Below are positions 42,859 through 52,779 of a stretch of DNA of 64,000 nucleotides, piece by piece (within the stretch, counting starts at the first letter, position 1; each line of letters opens with the position of its first letter). Under the pieces are notes generated by a model. That model searched no databases. It saw nothing but the letters and a program-made list of their open reading frames with translations, and had not been told where the DNA came from. Source of the stretch: Alphaproteobacteria bacterium (GTDB taxonomy: Bacteria; Pseudomonadota; Alphaproteobacteria; Caulobacterales; Aquidulcibacteraceae); assembly GCA_026400735.1 (NCBI GenBank), contig JAPLOL010000138.1:1-64000 (forward strand), written 5' to 3'. The translations under genes were made by a program, and so were the position numbers.

Positions 42859-44649
42859 TTGGCCGCTTACACTTGGATCGATCACACGTTTGACGTCGTT
42901 GTGGTGGGCGCTGGCGGATCAGGACTGCGCGCCGCACTTGGCGCCGCTCAAGCTGGCCTGAAGACTGCCTGCGTCACCAAAGTCTTCCCGACCCGCTCGC
43001 ACACCGTTGCGGCTCAGGGGGGCATTTCGGCCGCGCTCGGCAATATGAGCGAAGACAAATGGCAGTGGCACATGTTCGACACCGTGAAGGGGTCGGACTG
43101 GTTGGGCGACCAAGACGCGATCGAGTATCTCACGCGTAACGCGCCCGCCGCCGTCTACGAACTCGAGCACTGGGGCGTACCGTTCTCGCGCACCGAGGAA
43201 GGCAAGATCTATCAGCGCGCCTTCGGCGGCATGACCAAGAATTTTGGCGAAGCCCCGATTCAGCGCACCTGCGCCGCGGCGGACCGCACCGGTCACGCGA
43301 TGCTGCACACCATGTACGGCCAGTCGCTGCGGCACGCTGTCGACTTCTTCATCGAATATGTCGCGCTCGATCTCATCATGGATGATGAAGGCGTCTGCCG
43401 CGGTGTGACGGCCTGGAAGCTCGATGACGGCACATTGCATCGCTTCCGTGCGCAGACTGTCGTGCTCGCCACCGGCGGCTACGGGCGCGCTTATCTCTCG
43501 TGCACGTCTGCACACACGTGCACAGGCGATGGCGGCGCCATGGTGCTCCGCGCTGGTTTGCCGTTGCAGGACATGGAATTCGTACAATTCCACCCGACCG
43601 GGATTTTCCCCGCCGGCTGCCTCATCACTGAGGGCGCGCGCGGCGAAGGCGGCTATCTCACCAACTCAAACGGCGAGCGCTTCATGGAGCGCTACGCGCC
43701 GACCGTGAAAGATCTCGCGCCGCGCGACATGGTGAGCCGCGCCATGACGCTCGAAATCCGCGAAGGCCGCGGCGTCGGCCCGAACAAGGATCACATCAAT
43801 CTGCACTTGGATCACCTCGATCCGAAAGTGCTGCACGAACGCCTGCCGGGCATCAGCGAAAGCGCCAAGATTTTCGCGGGCGTCGATGTCACGCGCGAGC
43901 CAATCCCGGTGCTGCCGACCGTCCACTACAACATGGGCGGCATCCCGACGAACTATCACGGCGAAGTTGTCACGCTGAAGAACGGCAACCCGGATGAAGT
44001 CGTGCCTGGCCTGATGGCTGTTGGAGAAGCCGCGTGCGTTTCGGTGCATGGCGCCAATCGACTTGGTTCCAATTCGCTCATTGACTTGGTCGTGTTTGGT
44101 CGCGCCGTCGGTCAACGCTGCGCCGACAAGCTTAAGGCCAACGCATCGCAACCATCGCTGCCAGGTAACGCGGCGGAGGCGCATCTCGCGCGCTTCGACA
44201 AATTCCGCAACGCCAATGGCGGCACTCCGACCGCGCAGCTGCGCGATAAGATGCAGCGCACGATGCAAGAAACTTGCGCCGTCTATCGCACCGGCCCGGT
44301 ACTGCAAGAGGGCGTGCAGCGCATGGAAAAACTCTGGGGTGAAGCGCCGGATGTGAAGGTCACCGATCGTTCGATGATCTGGAACACCGATCTCGTCGAG
44401 ACCCTGGAGTTCGACAACCTCATCGCTCAAGCCGTTGTCACCGTCGTCGGCGGCCTCAACCGCACCGAGTCCCGCGGCGCCCACGCCCGCGAAGACTTTC
44501 CGGATCGCGACGATCAGCACTGGATGAAGCACACGCTCGCTTGGCTCGATACCAAGTCTGGCAAAGCCACCATCGACTATCGCCCGGTGCACACCAACAC
44601 GATGACGAACGAGGTCGAGTACATCCCGCCGAAGAAGCGCGTGTATTAG
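42859..44649 (+). CDS. sdhA: succinate dehydrogenase flavoprotein subunit
   Basis: 596 residues from a TTG start at 42859. [19 protein letters not shown] binds [21 protein letters not shown] holds His48 for covalent FAD attachment, and [36 protein letters not shown] and [20 protein letters not shown] complete the family motifs. It oxidises succinate to fumarate in the TCA cycle and passes electrons to SdhB. Unusually, sdhB is not next: five unrelated genes (about 5.35 kb) intervene. Confidence 0.97.
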   Translation: MAAYTWIDHTFDVVVVGAGGSGLRAALGAAQAGLKTACVTKVFPTRSHTVAAQGGISAALGNMSEDKWQWHMFDTVKGSDWLGDQDAIEYLTRNAPAAVYELEHWGVPFSRTEEGKIYQRAFGGMTKNFGEAPIQRTCAAADRTGHAMLHTMYGQSLRHAVDFFIEYVALDLIMDDEGVCRGVTAWKLDDGTLHRFRAQTVVLATGGYGRAYLSCTSAHTCTGDGGAMVLRAGLPLQDMEFVQFHPTGIFPAGCLITEGARGEGGYLTNSNGERFMERYAPTVKDLAPRDMVSRAMTLEIREGRGVGPNKDHINLHLDHLDPKVLHERLPGISESAKIFAGVDVTREPIPVLPTVHYNMGGIPTNYHGEVVTLKNGNPDEVVPGLMAVGEAACVSVHGANRLGSNSLIDLVVFGRAVGQRCADKLKANASQPSLPGNAAEAHLARFDKFRNANGGTPTAQLRDKMQRTMQETCAVYRTGPVLQEGVQRMEKLWGEAPDVKVTDRSMIWNTDLVETLEFDNLIAQAVVTVVGGLNRTESRGAHAREDFPDRDDQHWMKHTLAWLDTKSGKATIDYRPVHTNTMTNEVEYIPPKKRVY

Positions 44650-44723
44650 ACACTACACCGACTGTGATTGAGTCCGTGTCAGCGCGCCCCTAAGCTCCGT
44701 TGTAGGCGAGGGGGAGTTCAATC

Positions 44724-45239
44724 ATGTCAGAGCGTATGAATCTGGCCGCTTGGTCAGGCGTGCTTGGTACGTGGATCAGCATCGCGGCAGCCGGCGTTGG
44801 CGGTTACACGGCGCTGCAAACGTACAACGAAGAAGTGGCGAAAATGGAGGACGCGCGCGTCGTTCAGACGTTCGCTTTGTTTGAGATGTTCAACACCTCG
44901 GAGCGCCTGCAAAGCCGCCAGCGTGTGATGGACGCGGCCAATAACGCGACACCGTTCGAAGGGCACGATCTTTGGGTGACGCTCGATTTCTTCGATGCCT
45001 TGCAAATCTGCGTGGATCGCAATTTGTGCGATCAAGATTTGGCGGTACGTCTGTTTCAACCTTACGCAGCGCCGATTTGGAACGGCCTCGGCGATGAGAT
45101 CATCGCCGGACGCACGGCCAGCGACCCCAATATGGGTAGCGGCGTCCAATGGCTGGCAGGCTTGCCGGCGCCGAGCGCGTCCAGTCCGAATGAAGCGCCA
45201 TCGGATGAACCTGAACCGGAACCCGCAGCCACACCATAA
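44724..45239 (+). CDS. hypothetical protein with N-terminal membrane segment
   Basis: 171 residues. One hydrophobic segment (WSGVLGTWISIAAAGVGGYT) precedes a helical domain (EEVAKMEDARVVQTFALFEM, then FFDALQICVDRNLCDQDLAV), and a low-complexity Pro/Glu-rich tail ends it (EAPSDEPEPEPAAT). GAGGGGGAG lies about 12 bases before the ATG. It has no recognised domain and is the first of the genes lying between sdhA and sdhB. Confidence 0.7.
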   Translation: MSERMNLAAWSGVLGTWISIAAAGVGGYTALQTYNEEVAKMEDARVVQTFALFEMFNTSERLQSRQRVMDAANNATPFEGHDLWVTLDFFDALQICVDRNLCDQDLAVRLFQPYAAPIWNGLGDEIIAGRTASDPNMGSGVQWLAGLPAPSASSPNEAPSDEPEPEPAATP

Positions 45240-45347
45240 TCGTTCAGGTATCGGCGCCGCTGCGTGATACTTGACGCTAGTGGCGCTGGCGCCAAACACT
45301 CCGATCAAACGCCGCGCGAGAAGTGACGGCAATGGGAGAAAAACGCC

Positions 45348-45747
45348 ATGGCTCAAATCGGTTACGTCTGTCTCGGCACTAGCGACTTTGATCGCGCGTG
45401 CAATTTCTACGATGCGCTGGCGCCTGAACTTGGTGGCAAGAAGCTTTTCCCGACGCCACAGGGCGTGATGTATCGGCTCGGCAGCGGCGCGATGATCATG
45501 GTCACGCGCCCTTACAATGGCGAAGCTTCGCACGCCGGCAACGGCACGATGCTCGCCATCAACGTTGACGAACAATCGGATGTGCCGCGCATCTACGAAA
45601 AGGCGCTCTCTCTCGGCGCCACCTGCGGGCGCCACCTGCGAAGGTAAGCCCGGCGCGCGCGGCGCCTTTGGCGATTTCGCCTACTTCCGCGATCTCGACG
45701 GCAACAAGATCGCGGTCTTCTGGACTGAACGCCAGAAGAAGCAATAG
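45348..45747 (+). pseudogene. VOC/glyoxalase-family protein disrupted by a 13-bp tandem duplication
   Basis: The reading frame from ATG 45348 (IGYVCLGTSDFDRACNFYDA, then GVMYRLGSGAMIMVTRPYNG) stops early at 45647. The conserved end (RGAFGDFAYFRDLDGNKIAV, FW) lies in another frame up to 45747. GGCGCCACCTGCG at 45615-45627 is repeated at once at 45628-45640. Deleting one copy joins the halves as SLGATCEGKPGARGAFGDF and restores a 128-residue VOC protein of normal length. Members are glyoxalase- or dioxygenase-like; the function of this one is unknown and it is inactive as written. Confidence 0.88.
45615..45640 (+). repeat. 13-bp tandem duplication inside the VOC gene
   Basis: Two adjacent exact copies of GGCGCCACCTGCG. 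The unit is not a multiple of three, so it shifts the frame of the host gene. The flanking gene sequence is otherwise undamaged, which points to a recent event or an assembly error. Confidence 0.95.
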
Positions 45748-45771
45748 CTCCAAAACTCAGAGAAGAGAGTT

Positions 45772-45801
45772 GGCTCACGTGCGCTGATCCGCGCGTGAGC
45801 C
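45772..45801. terminator. hairpin between convergent VOC and AsmA genes
   Basis: Arms GGCTCACGTGCG and CGCGCGTGAGCC form a 12-bp stem with one mismatch and a 6-base loop. The flanks are pyrimidine-rich on one side (CTTCTGACTCTT) but lack a long T run, so termination would be modest. The position between convergent genes supports that role. Confidence 0.5.
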
Positions 45802-45810
45802 TTCTGACTC

Positions 45811-47931
45811 TTACGGCGTTGGCGCGGGTGTCGTCGTGGCAGGTTCTTCCTGCTTTTGTCCGCGGCGGATCGCTTGATTGAAGATGTCCTCAAGCGGATT
45901 GCGCGGACGTTCTTGCTGTGCGGGCTGTTGCGCAGGTTGCTGTGCTTGGCCATCGGTCGGCGCCGGTGTTTCACCATCGGCCGGTGGCGTCGTCGTTGTT
46001 GCTGCCGGTTGACGGCCAAACAGCGCATCGCCCAAACGCCCGAGCGGATTGTCTTCGCCTTGGCGGTTCAGAATATCGCGCAACTGGTTCTGCACCACTT
46101 CCTCAATCGCGACGCGGAATTGCACATGCGCCCACGGCCCCGTGATGCGGAAGGGAACGCCAAGCCCCGCTATACTCGCGTCGCCGCCCTGGCCTTGTGC
46201 GTTGTTCACCGCGCGGGGCGCGATCCGCATGTCGATTGTCTGAGCGCCAATGTTCACGAGACCCTGGCCGTCGAGCCGCACGAACGGGTTGAGCAAGCGC
46301 AAATTGTCCGTCGCCATCACGCCGTCAGCGACGGTGAACGTCGAAGAAAGCTCGGCAAAGTCGGTGGACGCGGCGGCGCCGGTGGCTTGTCCGGATAGAG
46401 TCGCCTGAATTGTTCGCGCCACTTGCGCCAAGTTTACGCCCTTCAACTGCCCGTCGTTGAAATTGAACGAGGCATTGCCGCGCAAGCTGCGCATGATCGC
46501 CGCCTGCGAAGCGCCTTGGCCGACAAGCGAAGCGGTGAGGCGGCCGCGCCCGGCGATCCGGTCAAAGCCGATGGCATCACGCAGCAACGTTTCCGCCTGC
46601 ACGTTCTGCGCGTTCAGCTCCACCGCAATGCGTGGCACTGGTCCAGAGCCGTCTGCGATCAAGCGCGCCGTGCCGCCGCCGTCGTAGAGCGAAATTCGTG
46701 TCAGCCGAGCATCTGCTGCGCCGTTCGAAACGCGAAGGCCGAGCGCGACGTTCGTGAAGCTCATGCGCTGAAACTGTAGCGCGCCTAATGAAAGATCGAG
46801 ATTGGCGTCGAGCGCACGTAAGCCGGTGAGATCGAGTGGTGCGCTGCTCCAAGCTGTATCGACTTCAACCCCTTGCGCACCCTGTTGCGCGGGGGCCGGC
46901 AAATACGTGTTGAGATCAACAGCGGGGGCGCTCAGCGCGCCGTTGACGCGGAGCTTGCCGTTTTCTTGATTGATCAGTGTGAGATTGCCGCTGGCATTGA
47001 TGGCGTCCAAACGGATGGTTGCGTTGGTCAGAGTTGTGGTTTCGCCTTCGCGAGCCATCTGTGCGTTCAAGCTGTAATTGCCGAAGCCGCCGCCTTCGCC
47101 CATCGGCGAGCCCATCCAGGCGAGCAAGCGCCGTAGGCTCGAACCATTCGCTTCGAGCGCGCCCTTCAGCGCGCCGTTTTCGCTGTTGAACGTGCCATTG
47201 AACGAAGCGTCTAGCGGCGCTGCGCTTACGGTGGCGGTGATCGGCGTTTCGCCTTTTTCGAGCACGGCGCGTGGAAGGCCGAGCGTCGCGTCAATTGTCA
47301 TCCGTTGACCGCGATAATCGAGCGCGGCCTGCAGCTGTGCAGGCGCATCAAGGGATTCCAGCGCCAGGCTGGCGTCGACATTCTCCAGCACCAGCGGCGG
47401 CTCGCCCTCGGCGCCCTGGAACGTAATCATGCTGTCCGACATGCGCACGTCATCGAGGCGCAGATCTTCGAGCGTCGTTTGGTCTTCCGGTGTTTCTTCG
47501 GTGGGAAAAGTCCAATTGTTGGCGCCGTCTTCCTTGGCGACCATGTTCACCTGCGCGCCTTCGAAGATCAGCTCCTTCACTTCGATAGCGCCGCGCAGAA
47601 GCGGCATGACTTTCACGGCAAAGACGATGCGGTTCGCTGAGATGAACGGCGCCTCCGCCGTCTCGACGCCGCCGCGGCGCGCGGTGGGGTCAAAATCCGT
47701 TGGGTTTGAGAGCGAAGCGTTGTCGACCGAGAAGCCGAGCGCCGGCCAGAAGGAAATCTCGATATTGTTACCGAGCACAAGATCGCGACCTGTGGCTTCC
47801 TCAATGCGCCGTTCGGCTTCGCGCGCTGCCAGCTCTTTCGGGAAGAACGCGATGAAAAGCACCACCGCAAGCACCAAAACGCCGACAAATCCGCCGACTC
47901 CGATGCCGATCCACTTCCAATTGAGCTTCAT
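45811..47931 (-). CDS. AsmA-family protein
   Basis: 706 residues from ATG 47931, with AAGGGG eight bases upstream. A single N-terminal membrane segment (WIGIGVGGFVGVLVLAVVLF) precedes a long periplasmic beta-rich domain. This begins with the AsmA pattern ATGRDLVLGNNIEISFWPAL and ends with DGVMATDNLRLLNPFVRLDG, where AsmA_2 motifs are expected. The C-terminal 80 residues are Pro/Gln/Thr-rich and probably disordered. AsmA/TamB relatives bridge inner and outer membrane and are implicated in phospholipid transport. It is transcribed opposite to the sdh genes within which it lies. Confidence 0.88.
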   Translation of the reverse strand: MKLNWKWIGIGVGGFVGVLVLAVVLFIAFFPKELAAREAERRIEEATGRDLVLGNNIEISFWPALGFSVDNASLSNPTDFDPTARRGGVETAEAPFISANRIVFAVKVMPLLRGAIEVKELIFEGAQVNMVAKEDGANNWTFPTEETPEDQTTLEDLRLDDVRMSDSMITFQGAEGEPPLVLENVDASLALESLDAPAQLQAALDYRGQRMTIDATLGLPRAVLEKGETPITATVSAAPLDASFNGTFNSENGALKGALEANGSSLRRLLAWMGSPMGEGGGFGNYSLNAQMAREGETTTLTNATIRLDAINASGNLTLINQENGKLRVNGALSAPAVDLNTYLPAPAQQGAQGVEVDTAWSSAPLDLTGLRALDANLDLSLGALQFQRMSFTNVALGLRVSNGAADARLTRISLYDGGGTARLIADGSGPVPRIAVELNAQNVQAETLLRDAIGFDRIAGRGRLTASLVGQGASQAAIMRSLRGNASFNFNDGQLKGVNLAQVARTIQATLSGQATGAAASTDFAELSSTFTVADGVMATDNLRLLNPFVRLDGQGLVNIGAQTIDMRIAPRAVNNAQGQGGDASIAGLGVPFRITGPWAHVQFRVAIEEVVQNQLRDILNRQGEDNPLGRLGDALFGRQPAATTTTPPADGETPAPTDGQAQQPAQQPAQQERPRNPLEDIFNQAIRRGQKQEEPATTTPAPTP

Positions 47932-48030
47932 TGCGTAACCCCTTCGGAGCAAACTTAGTGCTGTCGTGGGGCAAAATCGAGCCGTCCGGCGGCTTTGCGG
48001 AACGCTTCGGCCTAGGCTATCCCGTGAGCA

Positions 48031-48459
48031 ATGGCCGGATTTTTCACAAATTTCTTTGACGAACTCGGCGAGCGTCGCCGCCGCTTGCGAAAATCTCTAG
48101 GTGATCGCGGCCAAGCGCTGGCGAGCTTCGCGGTTCTGGCCGGACTGATCCTTGGTTCGCTTGGCCTCTATCTGCGCCCTTGGATGATTGGCGTTTCTCC
48201 GTGGGGCTTCGCTGTCCCTGTCGTTTTCGTCATCGGCTGTCTGCTGATCGAATGGCGCCGTCAGGCCGCGCTTGCGAGTGGCGGCGAGGCAGAACGAACG
48301 GCCGCGTCGTACGATTGGATGGCGCGTCTCTTTTCGCTCGCATGCACGCTCGCGGGCGCTGCGGCGTTCGTGATCGCGTTTAGCTCCGAACCGCCAGCCC
48401 CACATATTGAGGAGTGGGCGCCGCCGGAAAATGCTGTCTCAGTCGATATCTCGCCTTGA
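48031..48459 (+). CDS. hypothetical membrane protein (142 aa)
   Basis: A basic amphipathic start (FFDELGERRRRLRKSLGDRG) is followed by two membrane segments (ALASFAVLAGLILGSLGLYL, PWGFAVPVVFVIGCLLIEWR), a loop, and a third segment (LFSLACTLAGAAAFVIAF). The C-terminus is acidic (IEEWAPPENAVSVDIS). There is no family assignment. It is divergent from the AsmA gene and precedes creD by about 60 bases. Confidence 0.75.
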   Translation: MAGFFTNFFDELGERRRRLRKSLGDRGQALASFAVLAGLILGSLGLYLRPWMIGVSPWGFAVPVVFVIGCLLIEWRRQAALASGGEAERTAASYDWMARLFSLACTLAGAAAFVIAFSSEPPAPHIEEWAPPENAVSVDISP

Positions 48460-48517
48460 TCGCGGCGAAGGATTGCGTGCGCGTTAGCTGAGCCGAGCGC
48501 GCGAGGGAGGGAATTCC

Positions 48518-49951
48518 GTGGCGACCAATCCAATCGCAGGCCTGATCCCGCGCGGGTCATTGGGCCTGAAGCTTTTGCTTGTTTGCTTGCTGGTGCTGGT
48601 GATGGGCATTCCGTTGCTTATCGTTGGCGGCTTGGTTGGCGAGCGCGAAACAAGGGCGAGGGCGGTCACGGCCGAGCTTGGCGCCGCATCCGGCGGATCG
48701 CAGGTGCTCGGCGGGCCGATGCTTTTGGTGCCGTATACCCGCTCCGTAGAGACCACTGACGATCAAGGTCGCACGCAACGCCGCATCGATCGGGGCACGT
48801 ACGTCGTCTTCGCCGAGACGGGCTCCGCGGAAACCAATCTTGAAGTTCAAAATCGCCGTCGCGGCATTTATCGTGCGGCAAGCTATTCGGCCACGACGGA
48901 TTTTGATGCTGCTTTCAGCCCGGCTGCGGCGCTCAATGGCGTTGATAGCAGCTATCGTTTCGACTGGCCGCAGGCGCGCATCGTCATGTTTGTCAGCGAC
49001 AGCCGCGCGATACGAAACTCCGCCGAACTGCGCTTCGGCGATGGCGCAACTGCAACCATGGAGCCGATCTCTGACCTCAGTCTCGTTCCAAGCGGGGGCG
49101 AGATCGACGCGTATTCTCGCCCTGGCATTCAGTCCACGCCGTCAGCCCCACTGCCGACATCATTGCAAGCCTTCGCCGCTCCGATCCGGCTTAGCGACAT
49201 GTCGCAGAATTTCACAGTGGAGACGCGCCTCACGCTAACGGGTGCCCAGCGCTTCTCGATCGCCGCTTTTGCGCAAAACACCAACGTCACCATCAGAGGC
49301 GATAGGCACGATGCGCGCGTTGAAGGCTATTTCCCATCTTCGGAGGCGCTGCAGTCGACCGATCAGGGGTTCGCGGTGGGGTGGAGCGTGCCCCTGGTCG
49401 GACGCGGCGCGGAGAAGGCGGCGGATCTTTCGTCGTTCAATCTCGGGCTCATAACTGGCCGCGACATGGCGGTGAGCTTTGTCTCGTCCGATGACGTCTA
49501 TCGCGGCGTCGCGCGCGCCGTCGCCTACGGCATCATGTTCATCGGCATCGTTTTCCTGGCGACACTGATCTTCGAGGTCATTAGCGGTCGCAAGGCGCAT
49601 CCGGCTCAATATGTGTTGGTCGGCCTGGCGCAGTGCGTCTTCTACCTATTGCTGCTTTCCTTGACCGAGATCATTGGCTTCACGGTGGCGTTCGCGATCG
49701 CCGCGGCCGCGACCGTTGCGCTGCTGGCTTATTATGCCGGCGCGTCGTTCCGTTCCGGCGCGATCGGGGCGCGGGCGTTTGCCGGTTTGGCTGTGCTCTA
49801 TGGCGCCATGTACGTGCTCATGACCCTGGAAGATTTCGCGATGTTGGCGGGTTCTGTGGTCGCATTTGTGGTCATCGCGGCGACCATGATCGCCACGCGG
49901 CGGATCGATTGGTATGGGCGCGCCGCGCCTGCAACGACCGAACAAAACTAA
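48518..49951 (+). CDS. creD: inner membrane protein CreD
   Basis: 477 residues from GTG 48518 with GAGGGAGG upstream. CreD features are an N-terminal segment [20 protein letters not shown], then [26 protein letters not shown], a large periplasmic domain, and four to five C-terminal membrane segments including [20 protein letters not shown] and [20 protein letters not shown]. CreD belongs to the CreBC-controlled envelope/colicin-tolerance regulon; no creBC genes are visible here. It lies directly upstream of sdhB. Confidence 0.92.
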   Translation: MATNPIAGLIPRGSLGLKLLLVCLLVLVMGIPLLIVGGLVGERETRARAVTAELGAASGGSQVLGGPMLLVPYTRSVETTDDQGRTQRRIDRGTYVVFAETGSAETNLEVQNRRRGIYRAASYSATTDFDAAFSPAAALNGVDSSYRFDWPQARIVMFVSDSRAIRNSAELRFGDGATATMEPISDLSLVPSGGEIDAYSRPGIQSTPSAPLPTSLQAFAAPIRLSDMSQNFTVETRLTLTGAQRFSIAAFAQNTNVTIRGDRHDARVEGYFPSSEALQSTDQGFAVGWSVPLVGRGAEKAADLSSFNLGLITGRDMAVSFVSSDDVYRGVARAVAYGIMFIGIVFLATLIFEVISGRKAHPAQYVLVGLAQCVFYLLLLSLTEIIGFTVAFAIAAAATVALLAYYAGASFRSGAIGARAFAGLAVLYGAMYVLMTLEDFAMLAGSVVAFVVIAATMIATRRIDWYGRAAPATTEQN

Positions 49952-50003
49952 GACAATTCGCGGACTTGACGGGCGCTGCGGCGCTCGTCAGGTATTGCGG
50001 ACC

Positions 50004-50786
50004 ATGGTCGAACTTACGCTTCCGAAGAACTCCAAGGTCAAAAGCGGCAAGCGCCACAAGGCGCGCCCCGGCGCCAAGAAGGTGCGCGAGTTCAAGGTCT
50101 ACCGCTACGAGCCCGAGAGCGGCCAAAATCCGAGCTGGGATACGTACGAAGTCGATCTCTCAACCTGCGGCCCGATGGTTCTCGACGCGCTGATCGCGAT
50201 CAAGAACGACATGGACTCGACGCTGACGTTCCGCCGCTCATGCCGCGAAGGCGTGTGCGGTTCGTGCGCGATGAACATTGGCGGCCGAAACACGCTCGCC
50301 TGCACCAAGGGCATCGACGAACTGCCCGCCGGCACGATCACGATCTCGCCGCTGCCGCACCAGCCAGTGCTGAAAGATCTGGTGCCGGATCTCACGAACT
50401 TCACCGCGCAATACGCGGCAATCCAACCGTACCTGCAAACGGTTACGCCCGAGCCCGATGGCGAATGGCGTCAGAGCCCGGAGGAGCGCGCGAAGCTCGA
50501 CGGCCTCTACGAGTGCATTCTCTGCGCTTGCTGCTCGACCTCATGCCCGTCGTACTGGTGGAATGCGGATCGCTTCATGGGGCCAGCCGCTCTGCTGCAA
50601 GCCTATCGTTGGATCAATGACAGCCGCGACGAGATGCAGGGCGAGCGCCTCGATGCGCTCGAAGATCCGTTCAAGCTTTATCGCTGCCACACGATCATGA
50701 ATTGCGCGCAGGTTTGCCCGAAGGGCCTCAACCCGGCCAAAGCAATCGCCGAAATCAAAAAGGCGATGGTCGAGCGGAAGCTATGA
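50004..50786 (+). CDS. sdhB: succinate dehydrogenase iron-sulfur subunit
   Basis: 260 residues. The 2Fe-2S loop is [20 protein letters not shown], the 4Fe-4S site [18 protein letters not shown], and the 3Fe-4S site [19 protein letters not shown]. The basic N-terminal extension ([19 protein letters not shown]) is usual in Alphaproteobacteria. It carries electrons from SdhA FAD to the quinone site. It is separated from sdhCDA by five genes, one of them on the other strand, so it must have its own or the creD promoter. ATGA overlap links it to the GH1 gene. Confidence 0.97.
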   Translation: MVELTLPKNSKVKSGKRHKARPGAKKVREFKVYRYEPESGQNPSWDTYEVDLSTCGPMVLDALIAIKNDMDSTLTFRRSCREGVCGSCAMNIGGRNTLACTKGIDELPAGTITISPLPHQPVLKDLVPDLTNFTAQYAAIQPYLQTVTPEPDGEWRQSPEERAKLDGLYECILCACCSTSCPSYWWNADRFMGPAALLQAYRWINDSRDEMQGERLDALEDPFKLYRCHTIMNCAQVCPKGLNPAKAIAEIKKAMVERKL

Positions 50787-52069
50787 CATTCCCCGCCGAC
50801 TTCGTCTGGGGCGCTGCAACGGCGGCGCATCAGGTTGAGGGCGGCAATTGGAATAGCGATTGCTGGGCGCTGGAAAGCGCTAAGCCCTCCTTCTTCGTCG
50901 AACACTCCGGCGTCGCCTGCGATCAGTTCGCGCGTTACGGCGATGACCTCGCGATCCTGGCGGGCCTCGGCCTCAACACCTATCGCTTCTCAATTGAGTG
51001 GGCGCGGATCGAGCCGGAAGAGGGCGCATTCTCACAACAGGCGCTGGATCACTACAAGCGCGTCATCGATGCATGCTGGCAGCGCAACATCCAGCCGATG
51101 GCGACCTTCCATCACTTCACCAATCCGCGCTGGGTCGCGCGTGATGGCGGCTTCCAAGACGATCGCTTTCCAGAGCGCTTTGCGCGCTATTGCGAAAATG
51201 TGGCGTACGCCTTCGGCGATCAGCTCGCGTATGCGTGCACGATCAACGAAATCAATCTGCCGGATTCGCTCGATCAGCTGATGGCGCGGGTGAAGGCAAA
51301 ATATCCCGAACGCGTAGCGGCTGGCGAAGCGGCAATGGGCGCGCCGATTGAGTCGTTCTTCTTGTTCGCCGGTGTCGATGGCTACACAGCGCGCGCCATT
51401 CGCGCCCATGAGCTGGCGCGCGCTGCGATCAAATCAGCCGCGCCGCATGTACCAGTCGGCATGACCATGTCGATCCAAGAGTGCGAAGCAGAGCCAGGCG
51501 GCGAGGCTGGCGTCGCCGCCTACAAGCAGCGCGTCTATGCGCCTTACTACGAGTCCGCCAAGCGCGACGATTTTCTCGGCGTGCAAACTTATACGCGCAT
51601 GCGCTTCGGCGCGGACTGCAAAGCCACGCGCCGTCCACCGCCAGAAGCTGAACTCACGCAGATGGGCTACGAATTCCGCCCGCAAGCACTCGGCGCCGCA
51701 TGCCGCGATGCATGGGCCGCAACGCAAATCCCGATCATCGTCACCGAAAGCGGCATCGCCACGCAGGACGACAGCCGCCGCCGCGCCTTCATTCGCAGCG
51801 CGCTTGAAAGCGTCAGCGCCGCGATGGCGGATGGCGTCGATATTCGCGGCTACGTCTATTGGACGCTGCTCGATAATTTCGAATGGATGAGCGGCTACGT
51901 GCCGACATTTGGTCTTGTTGGCGTTGATCGACGCACGATGGCGCGTGCGATCAAGCCGTCAGCGGTGATGATTGGCGAGATTGCACGTGCGAACAGCTTA
52001 GAATCGGCAACAAAAAGCGCCGACCAAGTGCTCTCGGTCGGCGCTGCTGTTGGTGTCAGTGATCGTTAG
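50783..52069 (+). CDS. GH1-family glycosidase (beta-glucosidase-like)
   Basis: 428 residues. The GH1 barrel is marked by [51 protein letters not shown], the acid/base Glu in [11 protein letters not shown], the nucleophile Glu in [13 protein letters not shown], and [20 protein letters not shown]. Both catalytic Glu residues are present, but the usual NEP is NEI and TENG is TESG, so it belongs to a divergent subgroup. The beta-glycoside cleaved is unknown. The start overlaps the sdhB stop. The last codons double as a terminator hairpin for the converging yceI-like gene. No signal peptide. Confidence 0.88.
   Translation: MTFPADFVWGAATAAHQVEGGNWNSDCWALESAKPSFFVEHSGVACDQFARYGDDLAILAGLGLNTYRFSIEWARIEPEEGAFSQQALDHYKRVIDACWQRNIQPMATFHHFTNPRWVARDGGFQDDRFPERFARYCENVAYAFGDQLAYACTINEINLPDSLDQLMARVKAKYPERVAAGEAAMGAPIESFFLFAGVDGYTARAIRAHELARAAIKSAAPHVPVGMTMSIQECEAEPGGEAGVAAYKQRVYAPYYESAKRDDFLGVQTYTRMRFGADCKATRRPPPEAELTQMGYEFRPQALGAACRDAWAATQIPIIVTESGIATQDDSRRRAFIRSALESVSAAMADGVDIRGYVYWTLLDNFEWMSGYVPTFGLVGVDRRTMARAIKPSAVMIGEIARANSLESATKSADQVLSVGAAVGVSDR
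52012..52045 (-). terminator. intrinsic terminator of the YceI gene, inside the GH1 coding end
   Basis: On the minus strand AGCGCCGACC (52045-52036) and GGTCGGCGCT (52025-52016) form a perfect 10-bp stem with a 10-base loop, followed by a TTTTT run (52016-52012). It ends the YceI transcript and at the same time encodes residues of the GH1 C-terminus. Confidence 0.75.
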
Positions 52070-52072
52070 CGA

Positions 52073-52672
52073 TCAGCGCTTCTGGAATTCAGCATCGATT
52101 ACGATTTGCGTCTGACCCCGAATGAAGCCCGGGAGGCTGTAGTCGGCATTGTTGATCAGCGCCGTGGCGTGAAAGCCAATGACGTTGCCACCGCGCATGC
52201 CGCGGCCTGCGCCAATCAGTTCGACATCGAATGTGATCTGCTTGGTCACGCCTTTGAGTGTGAAGTTGCCGTCGACTTGGCCGTGCGTCGCATCGGTTTG
52301 GCGGAAGGCGGTTGAAACGAACGTCGCTTCCGGAAATTGCGCCGCATTCAAAAAGTTCGCGCCCTGCAGCTCTTCAGAGAAACCCTGAACCGGCGTCTGG
52401 ATCGAAGCGGTGCTGACCGTGACGTTGACTTGGCTCGACGTCGGCGACGCCGGATCCCAGGTCAGTGAGCCCGCCGTCGGCGTGAAACGGAAAATCTCGT
52501 AGGAGAAGTTGCCGTGCGGCACGCGCGCAACGACGGCGGTGTGGTTGATGTCTAGCGTATAAGCGCCGGCGGTGGCGTCACTCAGATTGGTCTGTGCGAA
52601 GGCCGGAGCGGCGCTGAGCGCGAGCGCTGCGCCAACGATGGCGGCAGCGAACGAACGACGGTTTGAAAACAT
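52073..52672 (-). CDS. YceI-family periplasmic lipid-binding protein
   Basis: 199 residues from ATG 52672. The signal peptide RSFAAAIVGAALALSAAPAF ends at AFA-Q. The mature YceI barrel shows AYTLDINHTAVVARVPHGNF, the FTPTAGSLTWDPASP region, IQTPVQGFSEELQG, FVSTAFRQT, GNFTLKGVTKQITFDVEL, and GFHATALINNADYSLPGF. YceI proteins bind isoprenoid-like lipids in the periplasm. A longer frame up to 52750 would obscure the signal peptide. It is convergent with the GH1 gene. Confidence 0.92.
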   Translation of the reverse strand: MFSNRRSFAAAIVGAALALSAAPAFAQTNLSDATAGAYTLDINHTAVVARVPHGNFSYEIFRFTPTAGSLTWDPASPTSSQVNVTVSTASIQTPVQGFSEELQGANFLNAAQFPEATFVSTAFRQTDATHGQVDGNFTLKGVTKQITFDVELIGAGRGMRGGNVIGFHATALINNADYSLPGFIRGQTQIVIDAEFQKR

Positions 52673-52779
52673 GCGAAGTCCCCTAATTGGCGGCCAAGCC
52701 CATACCCTCGCGCCGCGATGTCGATCTTTCAGCTGTGGCTCCCAGCGCACCGCTGCAAGTCACAGCGGTGTTACCGCTG

